The notes: a model not told the origin generated them from the letters alone. 64,000 bases of DNA from PALSA-1003 sp963741315 (GCA_963741315.1 CAVUHK010000001.1:434001-498000), one strand, 5' to 3'. Counted from the first letter of the stretch, positions 45,484 to 55,700 are shown. Program-made: numbers and translations.

Positions 45484-48207
45484 ATGAAAGCAAAGTCAAG
45501 TCGGTGCGGGCTCTGCGCACTGCTGATGTCGTTCGCCCTTGGCGCGAATGCCGCCAATCTGGTCGCCAACGGTGGCTTCGAGACGGGCAACTTCAGCCCG
45601 GAGTGGACACTGTCGCCGGGCGGCCCTTTCGACCTTGTGTGCCCGGCGGGCGTATTCGTTGGCGCGGCCGCCTGCATCGTAAACACCGGTCAGTATGCAA
45701 TGACCTTCGGGCTGTACGGCGCCCAGGACTCGCTTTCGCAAAACATCCCCACCGTACCCGGGCAGACTTACAGGCTGAGCTTCTTCCTCGCGAACGACAA
45801 TTCGGCCAACCAGAATACGACCACGTTCGCGGTCATCTGGGATGGAACCACCGTCTTCTCCCTGCCCAGCCCGCAACCGTCATTCCCGTATACCCAGCAA
45901 ATCATCGATGTCGTCGCGACGACGAGCTCGACACCGCTGACCTTTGTTGCACAACAGGATCCGTCACAATGGTTCCTGGATGACGTATCGGTGGTTCCCG
46001 CGCCGACGGTGACCAAGGCCATCTCGCCGTCGCCAGTCTACGTCAACGCATCGGCGCAAATCACCATCACGCTCAACAATCCCAACGCCGCACCGGTCAC
46101 CGGCGTCGCTTTCACCGACACCTACCCGTCGAACCTGACGAACACGTCCTCGCCGGGCGCGGCGACCACGTGCGGCGGCACGGTAAGCGCAGCCGCGAGC
46201 GGAAATTCGGTGGCGCTCTCGGGCGGAACGATTCCGGCGAACGCGAGCTGCACTGTCACGGTCAACGTGCAAAGCGCGCTCGCGGGTACGTACGTGAATT
46301 CGACGGGGACCATCACGGCAAGCGACGCGCCGTCGTTCGGACCCGCGATGGGCACGCTGGTGGTTCTTGCCGCACCGACGGCGACCAAGGCATTTGCACC
46401 CAACCCGATCCTGCCCAACGCCGCGTCGGTGCTGACGATCACTCTCAACAACGCCAACGCGCAGGCAGTAACGGGCGTTTCTTTCACCGACACCTACCCC
46501 GCCAATCTGGTCAACACGGCGACGCCCAGCGGGGCGACTTCCTGCGGCGGGTCGGTGAGCGCGACGGCGGCCGGCAATTCGGTCGCGCTCTCCGGCGCAA
46601 CGATTCCGGCGAGTGGCAGCTGTACCGTGACGGTGAATGTCACCAGCGCGGTCTCCGGCGTTTACGTCAACAATACCGGCAGCATCACCACCGACGCCGG
46701 CGTCGTTCCTGGTGTACAAGGCACGCTGACCGTAACCGGCGCGCCGACGGTGGCCAAGAGTTTCAACCAGTCAACGATCCCGGTCGGCGGCACGTCCTTG
46801 CTGACGATCACTCTCACCAACCCGAACGCGACGGTGGCGGTCACCGGGGCGGCCTTCCTCGATACCTACCCGGCCGGGCTCACCAACACCGCGTCTCCCG
46901 GCGCGACCAACAGCTGTGGCGGAACGCTGACCACCGCCGCCAGCGGCTCGTCGCTGCAGCTTGCCGGCGGCACTATTCCTGCAGGCGGCAATTGCTCGAT
47001 CACCGTCAATGTCACCAGCGCGGCGCAAGGCACGTACCTCAACAGCACTGGGACAGTAACGACGACTAATGCGGGCAACGCGGGTCCGGCGACGGCTACG
47101 CTGAGCGTCAACGGTTCGATCAGCGTCGCCAAATCGTTCGCGCCAACTCAGATCAAGAGCGGTGAAACCGCTTTGCTAACGATTACGTTGACCAATCCGA
47201 ACGGCGCTGCAGTCTCCGGTGTCGCCTTGACCGACAACTACCCTGCGAACGTGAGCAATACGGTGCCGCCGGGGTTGATCAACACGTGCGGAGGCACTGC
47301 CACGGCAACTGGCAACGGCACGTCGCTCTCGCTCACCGGCGGAACGATTCCCGCCAACAGCAGCTGCCAGCTCACGGTGTTCGTCACCAGCAGCGTCGTC
47401 GGCAGCTACCTCAACTCCACCGGCACGGTGACGACGACCAATTCCGGCAACGCAGGGCCGGCGACGGCAACGTTGGGGGTGACCGCGGCGACCGTGCCCG
47501 GCATCGTCTATGTGCCGATCGAGCCGTGCCGAATCATGGACACGCGTCACGCGACGCCGGCCAGTGGTGTGCAGGGGCCGCTTGTAGGCAACGTCCTTTA
47601 CAGCATTCCCGGATTCATCACCGCCGGCCAGAACTGGGGGAATTACGGCGGCACTTCCGCGTCGGACTGTGGCCTGACCAACCCGCCGGGCGGCGCGATT
47701 CGTGCGGTGGCCCTGGTCGCCACCATCCTCGCGCCGAACTTCGATTCCTTCCTGGGGATCAGCGACGCCAACGATCTGGGCACGGTGTTGTCGCAGGTGG
47801 CGCTGAACTACACGCGTGGCCAGGGGCTGTCGACGATGTACATGGTGCCGCAGGTGGCGAGCAACACCATCTACTTCGCGATGCCGCCGCAACTGGTGGC
47901 GCACCTGATCTTCGATATCGTCGGATACCATGTGGTGTCGGACGCCACCGCGTTGCAATGCACGACCGTGAGTTCTTCGCCGGTCTCGATCGGCGCCGGC
48001 GCGTCCGGCAGCGCGACCTCCCCGGCTTGCACCGCGGGCTACGCGTTGACCAGCGGCAGTTGCGACAGCACGCCCGCCGGCCTGAGGCTGACCAGCCACG
48101 AGGCGGCGAGCGGGAACACGACGTGGCTTTGCGCCGCAACCAACACCGGCGGTGCGTCCGCCAGCCTGAGCGCTACGGCAAATTGCTGCCGCGTCCCAGG
48201 TCGCTGA
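45484..48207 (+). CDS. Large secreted protein with four DUF11-like tandem repeats
   Basis: The 907-residue protein has a signal peptide (CALLMSFALGANAA) and an N-terminal carbohydrate-binding-like domain (NLVANGGFETGNFSPEW, about 24-170). Four repeats of about 123-124 residues follow, starting near nt 46000, 46372, 46741 and 47113. Each begins T(V/A)xK(A/S)(I/F)xPxxI and carries a Cys pair in TCGGT and ASCTVTV that could form a disulphide. The C-terminal domain (about 670-907) starts YVPIEPCRIMDTR, as in various secreted bacterial proteins. No sortase, PEP-CTERM or autotransporter signal is evident. A surface or adhesive role is inferred. Confidence 0.8.
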   Translation: MKAKSSRCGLCALLMSFALGANAANLVANGGFETGNFSPEWTLSPGGPFDLVCPAGVFVGAAACIVNTGQYAMTFGLYGAQDSLSQNIPTVPGQTYRLSFFLANDNSANQNTTTFAVIWDGTTVFSLPSPQPSFPYTQQIIDVVATTSSTPLTFVAQQDPSQWFLDDVSVVPAPTVTKAISPSPVYVNASAQITITLNNPNAAPVTGVAFTDTYPSNLTNTSSPGAATTCGGTVSAAASGNSVALSGGTIPANASCTVTVNVQSALAGTYVNSTGTITASDAPSFGPAMGTLVVLAAPTATKAFAPNPILPNAASVLTITLNNANAQAVTGVSFTDTYPANLVNTATPSGATSCGGSVSATAAGNSVALSGATIPASGSCTVTVNVTSAVSGVYVNNTGSITTDAGVVPGVQGTLTVTGAPTVAKSFNQSTIPVGGTSLLTITLTNPNATVAVTGAAFLDTYPAGLTNTASPGATNSCGGTLTTAASGSSLQLAGGTIPAGGNCSITVNVTSAAQGTYLNSTGTVTTTNAGNAGPATATLSVNGSISVAKSFAPTQIKSGETALLTITLTNPNGAAVSGVALTDNYPANVSNTVPPGLINTCGGTATATGNGTSLSLTGGTIPANSSCQLTVFVTSSVVGSYLNSTGTVTTTNSGNAGPATATLGVTAATVPGIVYVPIEPCRIMDTRHATPASGVQGPLVGNVLYSIPGFITAGQNWGNYGGTSASDCGLTNPPGGAIRAVALVATILAPNFDSFLGISDANDLGTVLSQVALNYTRGQGLSTMYMVPQVASNTIYFAMPPQLVAHLIFDIVGYHVVSDATALQCTTVSSSPVSIGAGASGSATSPACTAGYALTSGSCDSTPAGLRLTSHEAASGNTTWLCAATNTGGASASLSATANCCRVPGR

Positions 48208-48210
48208 AAA

Positions 48211-48464
48211 GGCTGCGTTGACCTCCGCGGCGAGCTCGCCGTCGGGGCCGTCATGCGCTGTTGGCTGCCGCCGCAGTCCCTGCGCCGAGCCTGATACCCA
48301 TCGTTTCCGGCATCTCGCTGGTATTCCTTGCAATCCTGGGCGGGCTCGCCGCGCGCGTGGGCGGCGCGAATGTGTCGACGGGCGCCATGCGCGTGACGTT
48401 CTGGGGCGCACTTGCGATGGCGCTCACAGCAGGCGTCGGGGCGCTGTTCGGAACGGTGGCGTGA
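48211..48464 (+). pseudogene. C-terminal remnant of a VIT1/CCC1-type transporter
   Basis: From 48261 the frame reads LIPIVSGISLVFLAILGG and then VTFWGALAMALTAGVGALFG to the stop at 48464, matching the last helices of VIT1/CCC1 (iron/manganese) transporters. Upstream, frame-shifted pieces (ALTSAAS, AVGAV, LLAAAAV) continue the family to about 48211. The N-terminal two thirds are absent, displaced by the secreted repeat-protein gene. Confidence 0.6.
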
Positions 48465-48558
48465 CATTCGAGGCGCACGCCAAGCGACGGTTGGTTTGGG
48501 GCGGGGGCTGCCCGCTGATTGCGATGTGGTGATTCATTACTGGACAGGAGAATCAACG

Positions 48559-49167
48559 ATGGGTGAAGAAAAGAGTGTGCTGACCAAGATCGGAGACGCC
48601 ATGGGAGCGGCCATCGGCAAGGCGCAGGAAATGGGCGCCTCGCTGGTGAAGCAGACGGAAGTCGCGGCGTCGGAGGCCAAGCGTGGAGCGGGAAAGGCGG
48701 GGGCTTCGATGGCGAAGAAGGCGCGGACCGCCAGCGCATCCGTGAAGCGCAAGAAGAAAGCCGTCGAAACGACCGCCAAGCAAAGCTACAGCAAGGCGAA
48801 GGGCACCGTGACGCGCAAAGCCAAGGCCGTCGAGGCGGATGCGCAGAGGGTCATTGGCAAGGCGAAGCGCGCGGTGAAGCGCAGGGTAAAGGCTGCGGCA
48901 ACAGGGGCCAAAAAGGCCGCCGGCAAGGTCGAACGCGCAATGAGTCCGAAGAAGCCGGCCGCGAAGCGTAAGGTCGGCGCGGCAAAGAAGCCTAAGGGAC
49001 GCAAGACTACGGCCGCCAAGTCCGCGGTGAAGAAAAAGGTCGCAAAGGCCAAGACAACGGCCCGAAAGATCGGCACTGCCGTGACCAAGGCCGCTAAGGG
49101 TGCCACGAAGCGCGAAGAAGACGCCGAAGAAGACAGCGAAACGGGCGGCGTAAGCAGAAGGGGCTGA
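48559..49167 (+). CDS. Histone H1-like Lys/Ala-rich protein
   Basis: The 202-residue protein is very rich in Lys and Ala (KKAAGKVER, PKKPAAKRKV, AAKSAVKKKVAKAKTTAR). A short N-terminus (TKIGDAMGAAIGKAQEMG) and an acidic tail (EEDAEEDSETGG) flank it. ATG 48559 follows GGACAGGAG. It is a likely nucleoid-associated, DNA-compacting protein comparable to bacterial H1 homologues. The acidic tail resembles a modulatory tail. It begins a run of small stress-type genes. Confidence 0.75.
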   Translation: MGEEKSVLTKIGDAMGAAIGKAQEMGASLVKQTEVAASEAKRGAGKAGASMAKKARTASASVKRKKKAVETTAKQSYSKAKGTVTRKAKAVEADAQRVIGKAKRAVKRRVKAAATGAKKAAGKVERAMSPKKPAAKRKVGAAKKPKGRKTTAAKSAVKKKVAKAKTTARKIGTAVTKAAKGATKREEDAEEDSETGGVSRRG

Positions 49168-49538
49168 CCTGCCCTGCGCCCGGGAAGAATCCTGCGAATG
49201 CGGCGTGATGGGGAAAGTTATCTGGGTTTTCAGGATTCGCGCTGGCTGGCGGCCGCCGCCTAGTTCAATCGGCGGCTGCATTCTTTAGCTGGCAACTGCA
49301 GGATTCCTGATCGCGCAGTTTCTGGTTGAAGAGACAGCGAGCCGATCATTCAGTCGTCTTGCGGTCAAAATGTTGGTAACGCGCACGTTGTTTCGATACC
49401 AAGAGGCCTTCGATGTCCTGCACAAAGCCTTTCATATTGATGCCCCTTCTGTTTTCCTCTCGGACGATCGTGCGGCTTCTTGCGCGAATCCTGCGTATGC
49501 CCGTCCCGATCAGACAGCAGCCCTCATCCGTCGCCGGA
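49168..49538. other. Intergenic region between convergent genes
   Basis: No supported gene lies here. A 63-codon open frame at 49370-49561 has no good ribosome site and no recognisable sequence. The only structure seen is the hairpin at 49252-49276. Confidence 0.6.
49252..49276 (+). terminator. Hairpin downstream of the histone-like gene
   Basis: GCCGCCG pairs with CGGCGGC around an 11-nt loop, followed by TGCATTCTTT. It is a weak intrinsic terminator candidate 85 bp after the stop. Confidence 0.35.
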
Positions 49539-50141
49539 TCATAAATCGAGGTTGTAGATGACCTCGCTCGGGCTGTCGTGATTGGGCGCTCGCTTGAATC
49601 CCAGGCTGGCCGCGAGATCGCTCATATGCTGATTGCCTGCAGAGTCGACGGAGAACATGTGCTTGATCCCGCGTCGACGCGCCACGTCTATCAGGAGGCG
49701 CATCAAGAGATGACCCAGTCCCTTGCCCTGCCACTCATCGCTGACCACGACTGCACATTCGCAGCTGGATCCGTCCGTGCTGATGCAGAAGCGGCTCACC
49801 CCAATCTCTTTCTTCTCGCCGCCATCGTGTCGCAGTGCGACGAACGCGACCTCGCTCTCGTAGTCTATGTCGGTCAGTTGCTTGAGCATATCGTCGCTCA
49901 CCTTCATCTGGCCGAGGAAGCGATACCACCGCGACTGCGGCGACAAGCGCTCGATGAAGGCGCGTTCCAGCTCTGCATCCTCCTTGCGAATTGGACGAAT
50001 GAGCACCCGGCTGCCGTCGCCGAGCGTCTCGTGCCAGTGCGACATCGGATCGGAGGCGGCAACCGGTTCGTTTGCCACTCCCGCAACACCCGTTGGCGCG
50101 CGTGCTGCATTTGACTCTGTCAAACCAGGGATGTCAGGCAT
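49539..50141 (-). CDS. GNAT family N-acetyltransferase
   Basis: The 200-residue protein starts at ATG 50141 after GGAGAG. The GNAT core includes VLIRPIRKEDAELERAFIE and the acetyl-CoA loop SDEWQGKGLGHLLMRLLID. It resembles the stand-alone acetyltransferase domain of Pat-type protein acetylases and stress-linked GNATs. The N-terminal 45 residues are low-complexity. Substrate unknown; it neighbours CsbD-type stress genes. Confidence 0.82.
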   Translation of the reverse strand: MPDIPGLTESNAARAPTGVAGVANEPVAASDPMSHWHETLGDGSRVLIRPIRKEDAELERAFIERLSPQSRWYRFLGQMKVSDDMLKQLTDIDYESEVAFVALRHDGGEKKEIGVSRFCISTDGSSCECAVVVSDEWQGKGLGHLLMRLLIDVARRRGIKHMFSVDSAGNQHMSDLAASLGFKRAPNHDSPSEVIYNLDL

Positions 50142-50184
50142 CGTGCTCTCCGCATCGATCGGACCTGACAAGCCTCGGCAAACG

Positions 50185-50376
50185 TCAGGCACGCTTCTTC
50201 GAATTCTTCATGTCTTGCTTAACGTCACCAAATTTTGCTTGCGCCTTGCCAAGAATTTTCTGAATCTTGCCCTTTACCTCCAGCTTCTCGTTGCCGACGA
50301 GCTTGCCGGCGAATTCCTTGACCTTCCCTTCCACTTCTTTGACGCGTCCTTTAGTTTGATCTTTGTTCGTGCTCAT
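50185..50376 (-). CDS. CsbD family stress protein
   Basis: The 63-residue, Lys/Gly-rich protein has GRVKEVEGKVKEFAGKLVGN and a repeat of the GK motif in VKGKIQKILGKAQ, the CsbD-like pattern. ATG 50376 follows GGAGCAGGTC. CsbD proteins are general-stress-induced; their molecular role is unknown. Confidence 0.85.
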   Translation of the reverse strand: MSTNKDQTKGRVKEVEGKVKEFAGKLVGNEKLEVKGKIQKILGKAQAKFGDVKQDMKNSKKRA

Positions 50377-50551
50377 GACCTGCTCCTCTAACGTATGCCG
50401 GTAGACGGCGGCATGCCGTACGCGAATCGGGGCGTCGATCTCCGCAATCAAGCTACCGAGGCGAGGAATCGCCCACCAAACGAATCAGCCACGCCCCGAC
50501 ATTGCACTGCTGCGCTGAACGCTTCCTACATTCGGGCTCGCGCCGGTCGCT

Positions 50552-50749
50552 CTATTTCTTGGCGTCCTTCGCCTCATCCTGGATTTTCTGGCCGGCCTTC
50601 TCGACTTCTTTTCCGGCGCTTTCCACCGCCTTGTCGATCTGCTTGCCGGCACGTTCCGCCGGACCTTCCTTCTTTTCGCAGGCGGGCAATCCCACAATCA
50701 GGATACTCATTGCCAAGCTGGCGCAAACAATGCCGCGGGTCTTCGTCAT
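50552..50749 (-). CDS. Small lipoprotein with amphipathic helical tail
   Basis: The 65-residue protein has signal and lipobox ILIVGLPAC, then a charged helix EKKEGPAERAGKQIDKAVES. Similar small entericidin- or YjfN-like lipoproteins occur with CsbD genes in Burkholderiales. It is preceded by an AGGAGAAAC ribosome site. Function unknown. Confidence 0.75.
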   Translation of the reverse strand: MTKTRGIVCASLAMSILIVGLPACEKKEGPAERAGKQIDKAVESAGKEVEKAGQKIQDEAKDAKK

Positions 50750-50834
50750 GTGTTTCTCCTCGGTCTAGCCATCATTCGATGCGAATTGCGGAGTGCGTCT
50801 ACTTCGAGCGCGGGTCCGCCGGCACTTCGCGCGC

Positions 50835-50993
50835 TTACAAGCGCCCAAGCAAGAACAGGACGATTACGATCACCAGAATCACGCCGACGATGCCACTGGG
50901 GCCGTAGCCCCAGCTCGTTGCATGTGGCCATACCGGTAACACCCCGATCAACATCAGAATAAGGACAATCAGCAGGATCGTGCCAATACTCAT
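50835..50993 (-). CDS. DUF3309 family small membrane protein
   Basis: The 52-residue protein has two hydrophobic segments (IGTILLIVLILMLIGVLPVW and VGVILVIVIVLFLLGRL) joined by HATSWGYGPSG, the DUF3309 pattern. ATG 50993 is preferred to an upstream start at 51017. Function unknown; these are common in stress-gene neighbourhoods. Confidence 0.85.
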   Translation of the reverse strand: MSIGTILLIVLILMLIGVLPVWPHATSWGYGPSGIVGVILVIVIVLFLLGRL

Positions 50994-51017
50994 GACGTAT
51001 TCTCCCGTGTTACTCAT

Positions 51018-51374
51018 CGCTGTTGCCTGATGGGCACCAACACCAATGCGCCACAGGGGATATCCAACGAGCTGCCAGCGCGCAACTCCAATTGAATATT
51101 ACGGAAAATGCCAGGTGTGGCCTTTGCGATGGATCAAGGATGTTGGTGCGTTAGCGAACATACAAGCTGCTAATGCCTTCCCGAGCGCTGGGTGCGACCG
51201 GGGCCCTGTATCCTCCCCCCGCGACTTGGCAGTTTCAGTACACCAACACCACCGGGTCCGCGGCGTTCATTCGCTCGGACGCAACCTGTTGCCGGGTGTC
51301 CGGACGCTAGGCAGTAGGATTTGACTCGTACCAGTTCCAGCTCGCGACTGCGAGCACCGACACTATCCTCCTGG
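51018..51374. other. Intergenic region, no supported gene
   Basis: The stretch lies between the DUF3309 gene and the end of the signalling operon, and only short frames without family sequence or ribosome sites are present. A small hairpin GCTCGC/GCGAGC lies near 51335-51350 close to the 3' end of the cyclase gene. Base composition looks less GC-rich than the housekeeping part. Confidence 0.5.
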
Positions 51375-52427
51375 CTAGCGCGACTTTCCCGCTTCAACCG
51401 CAAAGACCTCCACCGCGGCGACCTTTCCCTTGAGCGGAACCGGACCGAGCGGCTCGACCGCGACGCGATCGCTCAGCGCCGATCGCGTGGCATGGTCGAT
51501 CAGGATGGTGCGTTGCGCGACCTTGGTGTGCGTCTCGAGCCGCGAGGCGAGATTGACGATGTCGCCGATGCAGGTATAGGTCGCGCGCTCGTTGGTGCCG
51601 GCGTATCCGGCAACCATCTCGCCCGACGCGATGCCGATGCCGATTCTCAGTCGCGGTTTCGCCGCAGCCTCGCGTTCGACGTTGAAAAGTTCGATCAACT
51701 CGACCATTTCCTGGGCCGCGCGAACCGCGCTTTCGCAATGGTCGGGCAGCGGCACGGGTGCACCGAAGACGGACATCAGGCCGTCACCCATCATCAACGT
51801 GACGATGCCGCCGTGGCTGCTGATCGCGTCGAACATGAGCGCGTAGTAGGTGTTGAGCAGTTCGATGGTCTCTTCGGGCGTCTGCGATTCGGCAAGTGAA
51901 GTGAAGTCGCGGATATCGGAGAACATCACCGACGCATCGACCAGCTTGCCGCCCAGCGCGAAGCCGGAATCCTGCAGATCCTGAGCGACCTCGGGCGTGG
52001 CGAAGCGGCGCATCAGTTCCTTCTGCTGGTCACGCAGGGTCTTCTTCTCCAGGCACGCCCCGATGCGGGCCTTCAACAGCACCGGATTCACCGGCTTGCT
52101 GAGATAGTCCTCGGCGCCGAGCTCGATGCAGCGCACCACGTTGGCGATGCCTTCCAGCGACGATGTCACGATGACCGGAAGGTCGCGCAGGCGCCGATCG
52201 TTGACCAGCTGCTCGAGCACCTGGAAGCCGTCCATTTCCGGCATCTCCATGTCGAGCAGCACCAGGTCGAAGGGTTCGCGCCGCAGCATCTCCAGCGCGA
52301 CGCGGCCATTCTCGGCCGACGCGATGCTGTGTCCCTGCAGTTCCAGGCTGCGTGCGAGCAGCAGCCGGTTGACCTTGTTGTCGTCGACGACCAGCAGGCG
52401 CGCGGCGCCGCTGCGCGAATCACGCAT
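51375..52427 (-). CDS. Response regulator with class III adenylate/guanylate cyclase output
   Basis: The 350-residue protein has an N-terminal receiver (about 10-125) with phosphoacceptor Asp in DLVLLDMEMPEMDG, Ser/Thr in VIVTSS and Lys in YLSKPV. The cyclase domain (about 165-345) has metal-binding Asp in VMFSDIRDFTSLAE and GDGLMSVFG, and the transition-state region TYTCIGDIVNLASRLE. It would make cAMP or cGMP on phosphorylation. It overlaps the HPt gene by 8 bp, so it is the likely output of the phosphorelay. Confidence 0.93.
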   Translation of the reverse strand: MRDSRSGAARLLVVDDNKVNRLLLARSLELQGHSIASAENGRVALEMLRREPFDLVLLDMEMPEMDGFQVLEQLVNDRRLRDLPVIVTSSLEGIANVVRCIELGAEDYLSKPVNPVLLKARIGACLEKKTLRDQQKELMRRFATPEVAQDLQDSGFALGGKLVDASVMFSDIRDFTSLAESQTPEETIELLNTYYALMFDAISSHGGIVTLMMGDGLMSVFGAPVPLPDHCESAVRAAQEMVELIELFNVEREAAAKPRLRIGIGIASGEMVAGYAGTNERATYTCIGDIVNLASRLETHTKVAQRTILIDHATRSALSDRVAVEPLGPVPLKGKVAAVEVFAVEAGKSR

Positions 52428-52770
52428 GGCGCAAAGCAGTCAGTGCCGCGGCGACGCGCGAATATTCGTCGGCCAGCGCGGCCAGCGGCTGCGCGCCGCT
52501 ATCGCGCACCTTCGACACGTCCGAGAGCTCGAGCTCGCGCGCCATCGCGCCCAGCGTGAGCGCGCCGAAGGTATTGCTGTTGGACTTGAGCGAATGCGCA
52601 GCGCGACGAAACTTATCGGCGTCGTCCATCGCCATCGCTTCACGCAAATCGTTCAGCATCACGGGCGCTTCCTCGAGGAACGTGTCCACCAGTTCCATCG
52701 CGAAGTCGGCGCCGGTCGTTTCCTTGAGCGCGTCGAAGGTCGGACGATCGATCGTCGGGGCGGTCATCAT
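52420..52770 (-). CDS. HPt-domain phosphotransfer protein
   Basis: The 116-residue single HPt domain has the phosphorylatable His in RRAAHSLKSNSNTFG. The start (52770, or 52767) overlaps the hybrid-kinase stop, and the 3' end overlaps the cyclase start. It is the natural carrier from the kinase's receiver domains to the cyclase response regulator. Confidence 0.92.
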   Translation of the reverse strand: MMTAPTIDRPTFDALKETTGADFAMELVDTFLEEAPVMLNDLREAMAMDDADKFRRAAHSLKSNSNTFGALTLGAMARELELSDVSKVRDSGAQPLAALADEYSRVAAALTALRHA

Positions 52771-55700
52771 GCGTCCTTGCGCGCGGGCACTTGGTTCAGC
52801 GCCTCGACGAGCTGCTCGACTCGAATCGGCTTGGTCACGTAGTCGTCCATCCCGGCCGCGAGGCACATGTCGCGGTCGCCCTGCATGGCGTTGGCCGTCA
52901 TCGCCACGATGCGTGGACGCTCGTCCGCGTCCAGCTTGCGCGACGATACGACGCGACGCTTCGAGCCCGTCCATCTCCGGCATCTGCACGTCCATCAGCA
53001 CCACATCGTAGGTCTGCCGCTTCACCGATTCGACCGCCTCGATGCCATTCGACGCCAGGTCTGCACGATAGCCCATCTGCTGCAAGAGCCGCAGCGCGAG
53101 CTTCTGGTTCACCACGTTGTCCTCGGCGAGCAGGATGCGCAGCGGATGACGCGTCGCCTGACCCGGATCGAGCTGCGGCTTGGCCGACGGGGTTTCCGGC
53201 TTGCGCGCCGCGTCGTGCGCAAGCAGTCCCACCAGTGTATCGAACAGCTGCGACTGGTGAAGGGGCTTGGTGAGATAGGCGCTGAACAGGCGATCTTCGT
53301 CGCCGGCTTCGCGACGCCCCAGCGAGCTGAACAGCACCAGCGGCAATGTCGCATGATGCTCGTGGATCGTCCGCGCCAGCACGACGCCATCCATCTCCGG
53401 CATGTGCATGTCGAGGATCGCAAGGTCGAAGGTATCGCCGGACTCGAGCCAGCGCAGTGCCTCCAGCGGCGATCCGGTCGCGCGCGAGGACATGCCCCAT
53501 TTGGCGGTCTGCAGCTCCAGGATGCGCCGGTTGGTGGCATTGTCGTCGACGACGAGGACGCGTCTTGCCTGCAGCGCCGGCTGCACGCCGACGAAGTCGC
53601 GCTGGCGGGCGGGCGGCACCCGCGCGGCGGGTGCTTCGATGGTGAAGAGGAAGGTCGAGCCTTTGCCTGGTCCCGCGCTCTGGGCCCACATCCGTCCGCC
53701 CATCAACTCGGCGAGCCGCCTGCTGATCGCCAGTCCCAGCCCCGTGCCGCCGTACTTGCGCGTCGTCGACGAGTCCGCCTGCGAGAACGACTGGAACAGG
53801 CGGCTCATGCCCTCGCTGGTCAGGCCGATGCCGGTGTCGCGCACCGCGAAGTGTCAGCTCGAAGCGCTCATCGCCGAGCGGTTTGGCGCTCACCGTCAGC
53901 ACGACTTCGCCGGATTCGGTGAATTTCACCGCGTTGGCGAGCAGGTTCAGAATGATCTGCCGCAGCCGCGTCACGTCGCCCACGATGGCGGCAGGGACGT
54001 CGCCTTCGAACACGTACGCGGTATCCAGATGCTTTTCGACGGCGCGAGAGGTGACCAGGTCGAGCGCCGATTCGACGCATTCGCGCAGATCGAAGGGCTG
54101 CGCCTCGATGTCCATGCGCCCGGCTTCGATCTTGGAGAAGTCGAGGATGTCGTTGATGATCGTCAGCAGCGTATCGCCCGATTCGCGGATGGTGCTGACG
54201 TAGTCGTGCTGCTCGGTGTCGAGCTTGGTGTCGAGGAGCAGCCCGCTCATGCCGAGCACGGCGTTCATCGGCGTGCGGATCTCGTGGCTCATCGTCGCCA
54301 GGAACGAGCTCTTGGCCTCGTTGGCTGTCTCGGCGGCGGCACGCGCGGCCTGCGCCTCGTTAAAAAGGCGCGCATTCTGGATCGCGACCACGGCTTGGTC
54401 AGCGAAGGTACGCAACAGCGCGTTCTCCTGATCGCGCAGGCCATCGACGTCTTCACGCATCATCATGAGCGAGCCGATGCCGCGGCCCCCCCACATGAGC
54501 GGCGCGACTACAACCGAAGTGCCCAGGTTCATCCGCAGTGCCGCCTGCACCGCAGGCTGAGAAGCATCGGCCTCGTCGCGCAAGTCGCGGATCTCCACCA
54601 GCGCGCCGCTGCGGATCGCCTTTTCGGTCAGGGTGCCGGCCAGCGGGCGGGGGAATGCAGCACGTGTTCGCGCCTCGATGACGGCAGCTTCGTCGACGCC
54701 CAGCCTTGCCTTGGCCGCCGCAGTCAGGCGGAACACTGGCACCGACAGCTGGTCCGTGTCGTCGACGATGCCCAGCGCAAAGGCCTGCGCCGGGAACAAG
54801 CCCTCGCAGCATTCGACGATTTTCTCGAACACCGGCTGCGCGTCGGCCATCGAGCCGCTGATGACCTGCAGCACCTCCGCGGTGGCGGTCTGGCGCTCCA
54901 ATGCTTCCTTCGTCTGGTTGAACATCCGCGCGTTCTGGATCGCGATCACCGCCTGGTCGGCGAAGTTGCGCAACAGCGCGATCTCCTTGTCGGAATAGGC
55001 ACCGGGATTCGCCCGGCCGACGAACACGGCGCCGATGCCCTTGCCCTCCCACAACATCGGCGCGACGATCAGCGCGCGCAATCCTTGCGCGGTCCACCCG
55101 GATCGTGCGCGCGAGGGCACATCGGCATCCTTGTCGATGTCCGGATAGTGCAGCACTGCGCGCCTGGCGATCGCGAGCCCGGTTGCGCTCGTCGTGTCGA
55201 GCGGCATGGGAAAATGTTTCGCGACTTCCGACTGATTGGCGCCGTGGTAGGCGCCCAGGTGCACCAGGCCGTCCTCGCCGATCACGTTGATCTGTCCGAC
55301 CTTGCCGGCGAACAGCCGCTCGCAACTCGCGAGGATCCGCTCGAACACCGGCGCAGCGTCGGCGATCGAGCCGCTGATCGCCGCCAGCACCTCGCCCGAG
55401 GCTCGCTGCTGGTCGAGCGCTTCCTGAGTCTCCTTGAACAGACGCACGTTTTCGATGGCGATCACGGCCTGATCGGCGAAGGTCTCCAGGAGCTTGATCT
55501 CGGCCGGCGCGAACGGGCGCACCTCATTGCGCAGCAACGATATCACCCCGAGGGCTTCTGCCTCGCGGAGCAGCGGCACGATGAGCACGCTGCGGAATCC
55601 GTAGCGTGCCTGCAGCTCACGCACATCCGGATACTCGGTATCGAGGAGCTGGCACGACGTCTTCGACGTGAATGACTCGGCGTTCCAGAATCGCGCGCCC

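Noticed and set aside
45484..48207. Possible CRISPR-like or satellite repeat
   Set aside because: The periodicity is about 370 bp, coding, divergent at DNA level and explained by protein repeats.
49370..49561. 63-codon open frame in the gap after the histone-like gene
   Set aside because: No ribosome site, no recognisable sequence, and it overlaps the end of the GNAT gene.
51046..51324. 92-codon open frame in the gap beside the cyclase gene
   Set aside because: Atypical composition, no ribosome site, no family similarity.
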